Origin: Petroclostridium sp. X23
Lineage (GTDB): Bacteria; Bacillota; Clostridia; SK-Y3
Direction of reading: 5' to 3'
Length of the DNA: 64,000 nt
NCBI RefSeq assembly: GCF_030013905.1
Contig: NZ_CP124862.1
Location: 868,001 to 932,000 of the forward strand
Below the pieces are notes generated by a model. It did not search any database, was not told the origin of the DNA, and saw nothing but the letters and a program-made list of their open reading frames with translations. Position 1 is the stretch's first letter. Every line of letters starts with the position of its first letter. Below are positions 43,831-52,995 of this stretch, in pieces. The position numbers and the translations under genes were made by a program.

Positions 43831-44394
43831 TTATGATTTATCATTGTATGGTTCTACATCTAATTCATCGTAATATGGCACAAGATATTCCCATAGCTTA
43901 CTGAATAATTCGTGAGATATGTTATAATCACCGCTATAGTTACTGAATTTATAATATCCATCACTCATAGAATAATTGGCTATACCACCATATGGAATAT
44001 CACTATACATTCGTATTATAGTGTCTTCACCAATAATTATATAAAAATAAGGTTCTTCTTTCGCCCGATTCTCCGGGTCTATTTTTTCCCATTCTGATAT
44101 ATTGATTGAATTTTTAATCTCCTCTATTCTAGCAGTATCTGATACTTCAAAGATACTCTTTAAATTATTATGTGGCTTATCTCCTTTGCCGTCAGCAACA
44201 GCAATTATAATTTTCTCACAGTCCAAATTATATGAATTATACCATGGTGTGTCTTTATCTGATACTGTGTTCAATGGATTTACTTCCTTCTTATAAATCT
44301 TTTCATTTTCTTCATTCCCATCTTTTACACATCCCGTAATCAAAACAAATAATTGGATAATAAATAGAATTAGAAGATATCTCTTGGCATTCAT
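43831..44394 (-). CDS. Putative lipoprotein, downstream of the caspase-like gene
   Basis: A 187-residue lipoprotein: signal peptide MNAKRYLLILFIIQLFVL with lipobox ITGC, then an acidic soluble domain without known motif (KIIIAVADGKGD, later YDELDVEPYNDKS). CGGAGG precedes the ATG at 44394. It starts 19 bp after the caspase-like gene ends, so the two are probably co-transcribed. It would be anchored outside the cell membrane, whereas the caspase-like partner lacks a signal peptide. Confidence 0.72.
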   Translation of the reverse strand: MNAKRYLLILFIIQLFVLITGCVKDGNEENEKIYKKEVNPLNTVSDKDTPWYNSYNLDCEKIIIAVADGKGDKPHNNLKSIFEVSDTARIEEIKNSINISEWEKIDPENRAKEEPYFYIIIGEDTIIRMYSDIPYGGIANYSMSDGYYKFSNYSGDYNISHELFSKLWEYLVPYYDELDVEPYNDKS

Positions 44395-44413
44395 TAATAT
44401 GGACCTCCGATTA

Positions 44414-44884
44414 TTAATATGCAGAGCCATCATATGAAGAATTACCAAAGAATCTAATTGGAGTTGTACCACTACCAGGCACCTGATTTGCTGCATAAAC
44501 AGCGGCATCTCTAATGCTCATTGTTCCTACTAAAGGCCAAAATTCTTGAGCAAATTCATATGCTGGTTGTGTATCCACTGTTCCATCCCAGCCAAGATAC
44601 GCTCTATCAGAGTAGCTTGATGAAATATTAAATGTGTCAGCCCAAACAGATCTTCCTGTATGACATGCATCTAAGAAAACAAAATGCCAATTCCCAACAG
44701 CTTCAGAACTATATAGTACCGCATTAAACTCATCATCTTTATTCTCTACTGAAATCCTCGGATCTGATGGATCATCATTTCCATGCCCACAAAAATAGAA
44801 AGCATCTTTATTATATCTTGTATATAAAGCTTCAAGCTTTTTTCGACTATGCCGGTCCTCTATTGCTGTCAAGAATAGCAACAT
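44414..44884 (-). CDS. Caspase-like (peptidase clan CD) protein
   Basis: A 156-residue protein with the caspase-fold dyad: His in FYFCGHGNDDP and Cys in VFLDACHTGRS, each after a hydrophobic strand, as in bacterial metacaspase-like and C13/C14 proteins. The usual N-terminal strand before the His block is short, so the protein may be slightly truncated or begin upstream, though a very good GGAGG sits eight bases before this ATG. Such proteases act in defence-related cell death or in protein processing. Paired with a lipoprotein gene. Confidence 0.72.
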   Translation of the reverse strand: MLLFLTAIEDRHSRKKLEALYTRYNKDAFYFCGHGNDDPSDPRISVENKDDEFNAVLYSSEAVGNWHFVFLDACHTGRSVWADTFNISSSYSDRAYLGWDGTVDTQPAYEFAQEFWPLVGTMSIRDAAVYAANQVPGSGTTPIRFFGNSSYDGSAY

Positions 44885-45139
44885 ATCATTGTGCCTCCTT
44901 TTTCTTGTGTCCTACACCTTATTTATCGGATAAATAGACGGATTTCCATAATATATGTTCCATAATTATCCACGTTTTTTCAATACGAACATCAGACTCA
45001 CTTTTATTATTGAGACTTAAGAATTGTAAAAGTTGTTTAACATAATGGACAAATATTAAATAAAAACATTCAACACTATATAAGAAATTTACAAATCTCA
45101 TTACTCCCAGGTATTATATTAATTATTATTACATGTTAA
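44885..45139. other. Intergenic, no gene seen
   Basis: AT-rich upstream region of the caspase-like gene. An open frame exists on the minus strand, but it lacks a ribosome binding site and has no protein-like composition. Confidence 0.4.
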
Positions 45140-45174
45140 AATGAGTTTGGTAAAAGATGTTCACCAAACTCATT
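45140..45174. terminator. Bidirectional terminator
   Basis: The arms aatgagtttggt and accaaactcatt (12 bp, perfect), 11-nt loop, with a T-rich tail on both strands. Together with a second, weaker hairpin near 45275-45300 (gccttc/gaaggc) it ends the msr(D)-like transcript from the right. Confidence 0.75.
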
Positions 45175-45393
45175 AATCTTTTTATATTTACATTATCAAA
45201 AGTTGCATCTCATGCAGCATTACGCTTTTCTTTGCAATATATTACTTATGTTTTACGTATATCTCTATGGGAAAGGGCCTTCAAAGTTTATCCCGAAGGC
45301 TCTCCTTTTCCTCGTTAGAGGTCTGCTTAGATAAAAGCATAACCTCTATATCGCTGGCCTACTTCCACTCTATCAACACAAACGATAAAATAG

Positions 45394-46857
45394 CTATCGG
45401 ACTAAGTTCAATCTCTTATCTTTGATTTCATAAATCACATCAGCCACATTGTCAATCAATCGTTTATCATGGGCGATAAACACAATCGTTCCAGCATATC
45501 CTTTCATCAGCATTTCCAAAGCCTCTAATCCGGGCAGGTCAAGAAAATTGCTCGGTTCGTCCAGTAATAAGATATTATATCGTCCCATAAGCATTTTAGC
45601 CAATAACAGCTTAATAATCTCACCACCACTTAAAACGGATAATGTTTTACTAATATCATTCTGTAAAAATCCCATTGATGCCAAAATAGAACGTATTTCG
45701 GAAACCTTGTAATCACAGTCCTCTTGCATAAATTCCATTACTACCTGATCACGGCTATCCTTATATCCATTTTGGGCAAAATAACCCATTTGCGCCTTAG
45801 GAGAAATCGAAATACCCGCTTCACGGTTTAAAATCATTTGGATTAACGTTGTTTTCCCTACGCCATTACCACCTATCAGTGCCACTTTTGCGCCAAGTGG
45901 GATTTGAAAAGATGCCTTTTCAAACAATACCTTGTCTCCAAACCTTTTATTAATTTCCGTACCTATAATGGGATATGGATTGTGGAGCGCCAATGCTTTA
46001 CTCTGTCGAAAACGAATCGTTCTGATGTCTTCCGGAGCTTCCACATCGCCCAAAGCTGCAATTCTATGTTCCATAGACTTAACAGCATTATACATTTTCT
46101 TTTGCTTGCTTCCAATTGTTTTCTGATGCGCCAGACGTCCACCACTTTCGGAACTTTTTTTCTTGGTAGCACCTCTTGCTTTCTGATCTATTTTACGTGC
46201 TTGTTTGCGCTTTTCCTCAGCAGCCTGTTCCAATCGACCACGTTCTCCAACAAATTGTTCGTATTTTGCAGCTTGACTTTTACGTTCTTCCTCTTTCTGG
46301 CGAAGATAATCAGAATAATTTCCCCAATACTCCATGATTCTGCCATCTTTCAGTTCCCATATTTTGTCTGATACCTCATCAAGGAAATAGCGATCATGGC
46401 TGATAACTAGCAATGCGCCGGAAAAATATTTTAACTGTCCGATTAAAAAGTTTATTCCTTCACGGTCTAAATGGCTGGTGGGTTCATCTGCCAGAATACC
46501 ATGTACCTGCGCAGAAAAAGCCTGTGCTATTTTAAGTCTTGTTTCTTCACCACCGCTCATGGTCTGTACCTCTAATTGCTCAACACCAAGCTTGCCCATA
46601 AGTGCAAAATCTTTTTCCTCCTGCAAAGTTATTTCATCTAGCTGAGGGATATATGCAAACTCTCCACGGCGACTTATTCTGCATCCCGGTGGAGTTAATT
46701 CTCCCAAAAGCACCTTGAGTAAGGTAGTTTTTCCTGCACCATTTGCTCCCACCAGACCAATGCGGTCATAATCATATAATTCTAATTCTTCTATATCTAA
46801 AATATCATGCCCTGTGAATTCCAAACGAGCATCTTTTACTTTTATTATCAATTCCAT
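45394..46857 (-). CDS. msrD: ABC-F ribosomal protection protein, Msr(D)-like
   Basis: A 487-residue soluble tandem ATPase: Walker [10 protein letters not shown] and GGNGVGKTT, signature motifs [13 protein letters not shown] and [12 protein letters not shown], and Walker [12 protein letters not shown] and [11 protein letters not shown], with a long interdomain linker. There are no membrane helices. ABC-F proteins of this type dislodge macrolides and related drugs from the ribosome. Length and sequence match Msr(D) closely, and the gene follows a mef(A)-like gene, as in the mef/msr(D) pair of streptococci. A short leader peptide and attenuator precede it. Confidence 0.88.
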   Translation of the reverse strand: MELIIKVKDARLEFTGHDILDIEELELYDYDRIGLVGANGAGKTTLLKVLLGELTPPGCRISRRGEFAYIPQLDEITLQEEKDFALMGKLGVEQLEVQTMSGGEETRLKIAQAFSAQVHGILADEPTSHLDREGINFLIGQLKYFSGALLVISHDRYFLDEVSDKIWELKDGRIMEYWGNYSDYLRQKEEERKSQAAKYEQFVGERGRLEQAAEEKRKQARKIDQKARGATKKKSSESGGRLAHQKTIGSKQKKMYNAVKSMEHRIAALGDVEAPEDIRTIRFRQSKALALHNPYPIIGTEINKRFGDKVLFEKASFQIPLGAKVALIGGNGVGKTTLIQMILNREAGISISPKAQMGYFAQNGYKDSRDQVVMEFMQEDCDYKVSEIRSILASMGFLQNDISKTLSVLSGGEIIKLLLAKMLMGRYNILLLDEPSNFLDLPGLEALEMLMKGYAGTIVFIAHDKRLIDNVADVIYEIKDKRLNLVR

Positions 46858-46901
46858 ATTATTTCCTCCTGTCTATCATCGCATGTTTCCATTTACCTGT
46901 A

Positions 46902-46919
46902 CGCAGGGAAAGCCCTGCG
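46902..46919. promoter_or_regulatory. Attenuator hairpin before msrD
   Basis: The arms cgcaggg and ccctgcg with an AAAG loop, between the six-codon leader and msrD. Nearby cctgct and acaggt segments could pair alternatively. The position fits ribosome-stalling-controlled attenuation. Confidence 0.65.
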
Positions 46920-46935
46920 ATTTAAGCAGGAAGAA

Positions 46936-46956
46936 TTACATGAAAATATAATACAT
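46936..46956 (-). CDS. msrD leader peptide MYYIFM
   Basis: A six-codon ORF (ATG at 46956, TAA at 46938-46936) with GGAGGG seven bases upstream. The known streptococcal Msr(D) leader is MYLIFM, on which ribosomes stall with erythromycin; here Leu3 is Tyr. The position between mef and msrD is conserved. Confidence 0.75.
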   Translation of the reverse strand: MYYIFM

Positions 46957-46977
46957 AAATGTCCCTCCTAAAAATTC

Positions 46978-48192
46978 TTATTTTGAATCCAATTTTCTAA
47001 CCTCGGTCACCATCGGGCATATTATAGCAACACAGATAATTAAAATACCTGATATTAGAAACCAATGATTTACTCCGACTCTATCAGCAAAGAACCCAGA
47101 AAGAATTAACCCAATAGGCATAGCTAGAGACATGATGCTCCCTGTGAGAGAAAACACACGTCCTAAATATTCAGGCTTAATTTTTTCCTGAAATAGTGCT
47201 GTTTGTACACCGCTGTAAAATGGGACTGAAAGCCCCATTATTGCACAGCAGACTACAAATATGATAAATCCACTTGGAGGAAGTAACCCTGCAATGGCTA
47301 AACTAGCTCCCATCATAAAAAAAGATGCCGTTATTAGTAGAATACGTTTTTCATAGCTTCCTAGATGACCTAGTATCAAGCCTCCTGCCAACATTCCAGA
47401 GGCAAAAGAAATTTCGGTAACAGAAATATGCATCGGTGTCCCATTAAAATATTCCATGGTGATTAACGGGTACAGTGCATTAATTGGCATATAAACAAAC
47501 GTATACAGTGTTCCTAACAGTAATAGGGCAAATAGTCCTTTGTTTTGTCTCAGTACGACAATTCCTTCTTTCATTTCTTTTATGAAATTTGGTTTGAAAC
47601 TTTGCTCTCGATCATCTAGTCTGGGAATACGTACAATTACTACCGTTATAGATGCAATCACAGCACCCAGTACATCGATGATTATAATCGCATTTAATTC
47701 CCAAACAGAGTATAACAATGCTGCAACCGCAGGACTAAGAATATAGCTTATAGACTGTAAAGACTGGCTATAACCCGCACATTTGGTCAGCTGTTCTTCT
47801 GGTACTAAAAGAGGCGTAACCGCATTTAGCGCTGGTGAATGAAAAGCTGTTCCAATGCTGCGGATAAATAATACCACCATAACCATCCAGACAGGTAGCT
47901 CCATATACAAAGCAATGATAGCTAGAACTGCTCCAGCTGCTGCAATAATCAAATCAGCACCAATCATTATCTTTTTCCTATCATAGCGATCTACTAATAC
48001 ACCTATGGCTGGTCCAAAGACCGCATAGGGTAGAAAACCAACTAATGAGGCCATAGACAACACCATCGCAGATCCTGTTTTCTCTGTAAGATAAAAAATT
48101 AACGCCATTTGCAGGATAGCACTGGTTATCAATGATACTGCTTGTCCTGCCCATATTGTAAAAAACTTAAGTTTCCAATTATATTTTTCCAT
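46978..48192 (-). CDS. mefA: Macrolide efflux MFS transporter, Mef(A)-like
   Basis: A 404-residue, twelve-helix major facilitator: MEKYNWKLKFFTIWAGQAV at the start, the motif A region DRYDRKKIMI, and long stretches recognisable as Mef(A)/Mef(E), such as VFGPAIGVLVDRYDRKK and CAGYSQSLQSISYI. It would export 14- and 15-membered macrolides by proton antiport. Start ATG at 48192 matches Mef(A) and has AGGTGA upstream. A leader peptide and two terminators lie upstream, and msrD follows. Divergence from streptococcal mef is evident but modest. Confidence 0.88.
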   Translation of the reverse strand: MEKYNWKLKFFTIWAGQAVSLITSAILQMALIFYLTEKTGSAMVLSMASLVGFLPYAVFGPAIGVLVDRYDRKKIMIGADLIIAAAGAVLAIIALYMELPVWMVMVVLFIRSIGTAFHSPALNAVTPLLVPEEQLTKCAGYSQSLQSISYILSPAVAALLYSVWELNAIIIIDVLGAVIASITVVIVRIPRLDDREQSFKPNFIKEMKEGIVVLRQNKGLFALLLLGTLYTFVYMPINALYPLITMEYFNGTPMHISVTEISFASGMLAGGLILGHLGSYEKRILLITASFFMMGASLAIAGLLPPSGFIIFVVCCAIMGLSVPFYSGVQTALFQEKIKPEYLGRVFSLTGSIMSLAMPIGLILSGFFADRVGVNHWFLISGILIICVAIICPMVTEVRKLDSK

Positions 48193-48256
48193 TTTTATTA
48201 TCACCTGCATCCTATTATTTTGTTTGAATTTCTATTTAGAATAGTAATCTAGGCAA

Positions 48257-48301
48257 CAAAAAATGCAGGCCTAAATCCACAATGTGGGCTTTGGTCTGCA
48301 T
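48257..48301 (-). terminator. Terminator in the mef leader region
   Basis: On the minus strand ATGCAGACC pairs with GGCCTGCAT (one G-T type mismatch), followed by TTTTTTG. It lies between the leader ORF and mef and may be a premature terminator bypassed on induction. Confidence 0.7.
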
Positions 48302-48410
48302 ACATACAATATGGCAACATTCAAAAAAAGTATAGTCAAAGAAAGGCACAGCTAGAAACTATAGCTTACCGTAACTAATGAATGCTCAATATCGTATAAA
48401 TAAGCACAAC

Positions 48411-48448
48411 AAAAAAGCCTATCACCGAGGATAGATTCTGCCTTTTTT
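48411..48448 (-). terminator. Attenuator terminator directly after the mef leader ORF
   Basis: On the minus strand, a T6-ended hairpin with CTATC/GATAG core and A6/T6 arms begins ten bases after the leader stop. Macrolide-dependent stalling on the leader would be expected to prevent its formation, as reported for streptococcal mef(E). Confidence 0.7.
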
Positions 48449-48457
48449 ATTGCCAGC

Positions 48458-48484
48458 TTATCTTAAACGCATTGAGGCTGTCAT
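48458..48484 (-). CDS. mef leader peptide MTASMRLR
   Basis: An eight-codon ORF, ATG at 48484, TAA at 48460-48458, with AGGAGG ten bases upstream. The sequence equals the described mef(A)/mef(E) leader MTASMRLR, containing the Arg-Leu-Arg (+X+) macrolide-arrest motif also found in Erm leaders. It is followed by a terminator hairpin, giving transcriptional attenuation. Confidence 0.88.
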   Translation of the reverse strand: MTASMRLR

Positions 48485-48744
48485 AGTTTCGGTTCCTCCT
48501 AACAGATCATTAAATTTTTTTCACCAGCCATGCATGAAAATAACGGCTGGTACGCTACACAGATTTTATTTTCGTATTAAATTCTTATTTATATCAACTT
48601 TTATTTTAACATAATAAGTCGGTATAATCAATGTTTAAAATGTATAAAAAGGAAAATTAAACCAAATTCTTCTAACTTCTCGGTTTATAAAACAAAATCA
48701 GGCAGCTATTCCATTATCAATTTTTTCTATAAGAAACACTGTAT
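48485..48744. other. mef promoter and leader 5' region, otherwise empty
   Basis: Contains a small hairpin (ccagcc at 48534-48539 with ggctgg at 48545-48550) in the leader RNA. The mef promoter must be here; I see AT-rich candidates but no clear -35/-10 pair. No further gene. Confidence 0.45.
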
Positions 48745-49218
48745 TCAGTTCCCAACTTTCATTTCCATTTTATAATAGTCGATAGTAGTACCGTCTAAAT
48801 CTATTTGCTTTCCTTCTCCACATATACGAAAGCCATATTTTTCATAACACTGTATTGCTCTTAGGTTTCTTTTTCTAACATTTAACCTTACTTTTCTAAA
48901 GGCAATTCTCTGCTTTGAAATCCTAATTGCTTCTTTTATCACTTTACTTCCTATTCCTTTACCTCTATACTGCTCTTCAAAAATGAAAATGACAAAAACC
49001 ATAGTATCTGACTCTTTTATATCTCTTTCTAGCCATACAGAGCCTATATCACATGTACTTTCTTCAATAATAAACCAGCATACTTTTGATGCATCATAGT
49101 TTCCTACACGGCAGTTATTAGGATATAACCTACTTAAGTAAACCTTTAGCCCTAAATCATGCTCTCAAACAGTATATATTCTTTCATCGGTTTTTGCGAC
49201 ATCTCTTAAAGTTATCAT
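48745..49218 (-). pseudogene. GNAT acetyltransferase with an in-frame TGA
   Basis: From ATG 49218 to the stop at 48745 there are 158 codons in one frame with a single TGA at codon 18 (after RIYTV). The rest is a typical GNAT: strand VFVIFIFEEQYRGKGIGSKVI with the acetyl-CoA loop RGKGIG, and NLRAIQCYEKYGF near the end. An internal ATG (49002) could yield an N-truncated 85-residue protein retaining the CoA motif. Probably a recent loss by point mutation. Confidence 0.8.
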
Positions 49219-49280
49219 TTAACCATCTCCAAATAATAAATGGCACATAGAAAAACTTTCCATGCACCATCAATTATACA

Positions 49281-49676
49281 TCATTCTATCCCAAGTGTCT
49301 TCGCTAATTCTTTACGACTTATGTTTTCACTAATAGCAATCCCATTATGCTGCCATACCATCTCACTTACCTGCCCAAATGCTCTTCTCTCCTCCATATT
49401 TTCCTTTGGATGAAAAGCTGTATAAAACAAGGAATACATACTTGCCGATACAAAGCCCTTGTGTCCGCCCAAAATACAACCGAATGCCAAACGTTTTTCT
49501 TCTGCTGCCCTGTCTTTCCAGTACCACGGGTCAGTATCCGGATCTCCTGTATGCCAATTCTTCTTTGCAGTCTCTTCTGAAAGAGATGGAAATCCCGGTA
49601 AAATATTTGATAATGACATAAAACCAAGGTTATCTACCCTATCTATAAAGTCTTCATATCTTAATAATTGTGCCAT
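49281..49676 (-). CDS. AlkZ-related protein, probably truncated
   Basis: A 131-residue protein with YEDFIDRVDNLGFMSLSNI, TGDPDTDPWYWKDRAAEEK and ILGGHKGFVSASMYSLFY. It resembles short AlkZ-related proteins of Firmicutes (uncharacterised, distantly linked to a DNA glycosylase family) but is shorter than I would expect, ending RKELAKTLGIE. It may be C-terminally truncated. Just upstream, the PPOX-type gene ends 11 bp before its start, so they may be co-transcribed. Confidence 0.6.
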   Translation of the reverse strand: MAQLLRYEDFIDRVDNLGFMSLSNILPGFPSLSEETAKKNWHTGDPDTDPWYWKDRAAEEKRLAFGCILGGHKGFVSASMYSLFYTAFHPKENMEERRAFGQVSEMVWQHNGIAISENISRKELAKTLGIE

Positions 49677-49687
49677 GTTCCGCCTCC

Positions 49688-50098
49688 TTAAAGTACTATC
49701 TCTTCATACTGGTTATCAATCCAAAAGATGGCATTGTTGGTTGTGAATTTTAAAATACAATAATTAGGATCTGTAACACCTCCAGGAAAGTGATTAATGA
49801 ACCAGTCTACCCATAATTGCTTTTTAAGCTCAGGATCAGATAGAATGTCTATAGTACCTATCAACGTGATATTATTTCCTCCTTCACGATAACAGACACT
49901 AGCTTTGTTATTAATCATAAAGAACTTTACTTTACTCGATGATAATCCAGTTGAAAACCATACCGTTTTCACCCCATCAGTTTTAATACTTGAAATTGTT
50001 GAAGCCCTTGGGTATCCCTTATCATCAATTTTAGCTATAGTTGCAACATTTGCATTCTTCATTATTGCTTCTGCTTTTGAAATCAGTTCATTGCTCAT
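49688..50098 (-). CDS. Pyridoxamine 5'-phosphate oxidase-like flavin-binding protein
   Basis: A 136-residue split-barrel protein: VATIAKIDDKGYPRASTI, then TVWFSTGLSSSKVKFF and KASVCYREGGNNITLIGT, the pattern of general-stress/PPOX-type FMN or F420 binders. The substrate is unknown. Its start has GGAAGTAATT upstream. It lies in a row of small minus-strand genes. Confidence 0.82.
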   Translation of the reverse strand: MSNELISKAEAIMKNANVATIAKIDDKGYPRASTISSIKTDGVKTVWFSTGLSSSKVKFFMINNKASVCYREGGNNITLIGTIDILSDPELKKQLWVDWFINHFPGGVTDPNYCILKFTTNNAIFWIDNQYEEIVL

Positions 50099-50105
50099 AT
50101 CATAA

Positions 50106-50381
50106 TTACTTCCTTTCTTTCGCCCATCTTTTTAGAATTCTTATTCTTGCTCCGGGAGGATTATCTCCATGTTCCTTATCCAAGTATGAATATGTATAAA
50201 GCTGCCGACAAGGCATTGCCTCACACTGACCGCAATGATTATGTCCTTTTCTCTGACAACATACAGCAACCGGACACTCCCCATGAAACGGGTGTCCATT
50301 TGTTTCAATACAACCACCACATTTGCATGGCTCTTTGTAAGAGCATTCACTGCATATCAAACCACATCTTGATTCAACCAT
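50106..50381 (-). CDS. DUF3795 Cys-rich protein
   Basis: About 91 residues beginning MVESRCGLICSECSYKE. Repeated CxxC-type clusters (CSECSYKEPCKCGGC, CPVAVCCQRKGHNHCGQC) identify DUF3795, a presumed zinc or Fe-S protein of anaerobes. ATG at 50381 has AAAGGTGG. Role unknown. Confidence 0.82.
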   Translation of the reverse strand: MVESRCGLICSECSYKEPCKCGGCIETNGHPFHGECPVAVCCQRKGHNHCGQCEAMPCRQLYTYSYLDKEHGDNPPGARIRILKRWAKERK

Positions 50382-50427
50382 ATGTAACCACCTTTTTTGC
50401 TTTATCATATCATACTGGACAAGACAA

Positions 50428-50850
50428 CTATATGTCATGTTCATAATTTCTAATAATATTTTTTGCTTTTTCCATTATTTCTTTTGCCAAATCAATAGGT
50501 TCAACAACTCTTGCTTTATCTCCAAACCCAAGCACCCAGGAAACCATATAGTTTCTGTTTGTATATCCGACTGAGTATTTGAGATTTCTATCTTCCATTA
50601 CTTCATAACAATTAGGTCCATATTCCTCAACCAGACGGTATTCCAATGATTTGTCGAATATAATGGTGATTCTGTTTTCATCTGTAAAGTAATCATCCAA
50701 ATCAAGCTCTTTAACCGGTATTTCTCTCGGGGTAAATGTATTATCAATAATTCTATGTCTCCATAAAAGGTTAAGCTTAAACAGGCGATAGTCATTTTTA
50801 TCTCTGCAGTAACCAAACACATACCATGATACCCACTTAAAAGTAATGAA
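50428..50850 (-). pseudogene. WYL-domain regulator, C-terminal half only
   Basis: The readable part, DFITFKWVSWYVFGYCRDKN and RLFKLNLLWRHRIID onward, is the WYL domain and C-terminal extension of a YafY-type transcription factor. The N-terminal HTH is missing. At its 5' end it abuts, in another frame, the methyltransferase fragment. The frame can be read from an ATG at 50820, but there is no ribosome binding site. Confidence 0.75.
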
Positions 50851-51161
50851 ATCAAGTTCTCTACACCGTATTCTTGAGCTTTCTTTTTTGCAAAATCAAT
50901 AAATTCAGGAATGATGTCAATTCCTTTCATCATACAACCTAAAGCCTTGGCTACTTGGACACTAACAGCCCCTTTTCCGCAAGCCAAATCAAGCACCTTC
51001 GTTTTCTCCGATATCTGAATATGCTTTTGGATCATGTCAATAATATCCTTTGGTGATGAGCCAAGTTCCCACAAATCCTGCAATAGATATGGCAGGTACG
51101 GAATCAGGTCTGTGGATTCTGCAGTTAATGATTTTGCAAGCTTTTCTTCAACAATTGACAT
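50850..51161 (-). pseudogene. SAM methyltransferase N-terminal half, cut at a deletion junction
   Basis: MSIVEEKLAKSLTAE leads to motif I VLDLACGKGAVSVQVAKALG and strand 2 GIDIIPEFIDFAKKKAQEYG. After GVENLI the sequence stops being a methyltransferase and becomes out-of-frame WYL-gene DNA, running to a chance stop. The 5' half with its GGAG start is intact, so a truncated protein may be made but lacks half of the fold. Confidence 0.75.
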
Positions 51162-51203
51162 CGTAACATACTCCTTTCGATTCGACCATTCACTCTTCCA
51201 TAA

Positions 51204-52448
51204 CTAAACGTCTAACTTAGTATAAATAAAATCAGGAATACCTTTATACTGCTGCTTAACTTTTGAGTGAATAAAAACTGTTATTGCTTTTTGAGGACAC
51301 ATATTAACACACCTATAACAAAGCGTACAATTGCCATTTTGTTCTATTTTATTATTAATAATTTTCAGATTTTTCATAGGGCAAATCTTTGTACATTTGG
51401 CACAATCAATACAATCAGCAGTTATTTTTACATCTCTTTTTGCCTTTTTCTCAAAACTGTGAAAATAAAACCTCTGGCAAAACAGACCAAGATATTTAGA
51501 AAAAATATTGAATCCGCGTTTCTTAATAATTCCATTTTTAATGTTTTCACATATTTTATTTATTTTGTGTTCTGCACTGATAACATATTTTTTTGTCTTC
51601 TCCTTACTTGCTACAGGGAATAAGAAAAAATTACAAATATTATTTGGCATATTGAAATGTTCTGCATAAATAACAGTATAGCTTATACCTTTCAGCAGGT
51701 CAGTAAAAACCCTAAAGAATGGATTTCTAGAAATTTGTAAACTTTGGTGTCTGACAATATGAATTCTTCTTAGGTTTATCAGAGTATATTCATTTGTGAT
51801 GAACATCCACGGTTTGCCATTATATTTCCTGAAGTTCCATCCGAGGAAATCGAATCCTTCGTCTATATGAGTAATGATGGTTTTTTCTTCTGATAACATC
51901 AGACCTCTGCCTAACAGAAATTCACTGACGATGTCTTTAAGTTCTAGAGCTATCTCCTTTGAGTTCGCAGTAATGATGAAATCGTTAGCATAACGCACTA
52001 AATTTACTTTTGTCTTTGCACGATAATGGTTCTCAATGTTTCCTTTTGAATTCCTATGATATTTATCTTGAATAACCTTTTCAAGACCGTCCAGTGTCAT
52101 ATTCGCATATATACTCGATATTGAACCACCTTGAGGTGACCCTGTGTCAGTGGGAAAGAGTTCACCCTTGTATATGAATCCAGATTTGAGAAACTGTTTC
52201 ATAATTCGTTTGTCCATAGGGATGTTGCTCATTAACCAGTCGTGATGGATGTTGTCAAAGCAACTCTTGATATCACCTTCAATTACCCATGTGGGAGAAC
52301 ATTTTCTTGCAAGTACTGCAAAAATTTGTTCGCATGCATCTTTAGCACTTCTTCCCCTACGAAATCCAAAGGAAACGGTATCTGCATTAGTTTCTGTGAC
52401 TGGTTCAAGGGCTAATGCATATAATGTCTGCATTGCCCTGTCATACAT
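51204..52448 (-). pseudogene. Chimera: group II intron reverse transcriptase joined to EFR1-type ferredoxin
   Basis: One open frame of 414 codons joins two unrelated genes. Residues 1-215 are the palm of a group II intron reverse transcriptase (FGFRRGRSAKDACEQIF, GDIKSCFDNIHHDWL, catalytic YANDFI in place of YADD, LMLSEEKTIITHI, FDFLGWNFRKY). From about 222 the sequence is the C-terminal half of an EFR1-family flavodoxin/ferredoxin protein with two [4Fe-4S] motifs (CIDCAKCTKICP, CTLCYRCVNMCP). The junction lies near 51790. Maturase X, D and endonuclease domains and the EFR1 flavodoxin half are lost. YAND is a known variant, so the palm itself may not be mutated. Confidence 0.75.
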
Positions 52449-52828
52449 AACAGGAATGCCAGTGGGCGTTTTTTATTCTTTCCCTTTTTAGCGATATATG
52501 CTCGTCTTAGCGGCTTAGATCGATATCGTTTATCTGAAAGTTTTAAAGCAGCTTTCATTTTAGATGCAGGTGTTGACCATAATTTATTATCTACGCCTGA
52601 TGTGTTTTTCCCTTTGTTAGTTGTTACTTTTCTTACTGCAAAGGCTTTAGCATAAAAAGAATGGGTCAGTAGATATTGTAACCGTTTCACTTTATTTCTA
52701 TTGTTGTCCTTCGTTGCCTTGGCAATCCTAGTTTGTAGCCTATTAACTTCGTATTCCACTTTGTTCCAATTAATGGATTCCCATTGCCTAATAAGTGATT
52801 TTGTGTCTTTTAGACTCTCGGTTTTATC
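52412..52828 (-). pseudogene. Group II intron reverse transcriptase, N-terminal part
   Basis: Readable as QWESINWNKVEYEVNRLQ, then AVRKVTTNKGKNTSGVDNK and KKGKNKKRPL, the typical N-terminal region of group II intron RTs. After KKRPL one missing base shifts the frame, and TGIPVMYDRAMQTLYAL resumes in the frame of the chimera at 51204-52448. So the RT is broken both here and at its 3' end. Confidence 0.8.
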
Positions 52829-52995
52829 CGTCCAAGAGATTATCTGCCACCGGAAGCTTATGATTGGAGTTTGTTGTCGCCTTAAATTTTCTCTTCCTAA
52901 CAGAATACAAACTATTTTCCTTTTGTATATTGTAGAGCCTATTGCGACTGCAATGAGGAAAATACGGAGCTGTTTTCCCTAATAAAATGATAGGC
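52829..52995. other. Remnant 5' flank of the group II intron RT, no gene seen
   Basis: Non-coding DNA between the RT remnant and IS3 debris. It may hold intron RNA domains II-III, but I cannot recognise domain V or the exon-binding sites, so the intron cannot be delimited. Confidence 0.35.

Noticed and set aside
44919..45101. 60-codon open frame upstream of the caspase-like gene
   Set aside because: Rich in Tyr/Phe/Leu/Ile with no motif and no ribosome binding site; expected by chance in AT-rich sequence.
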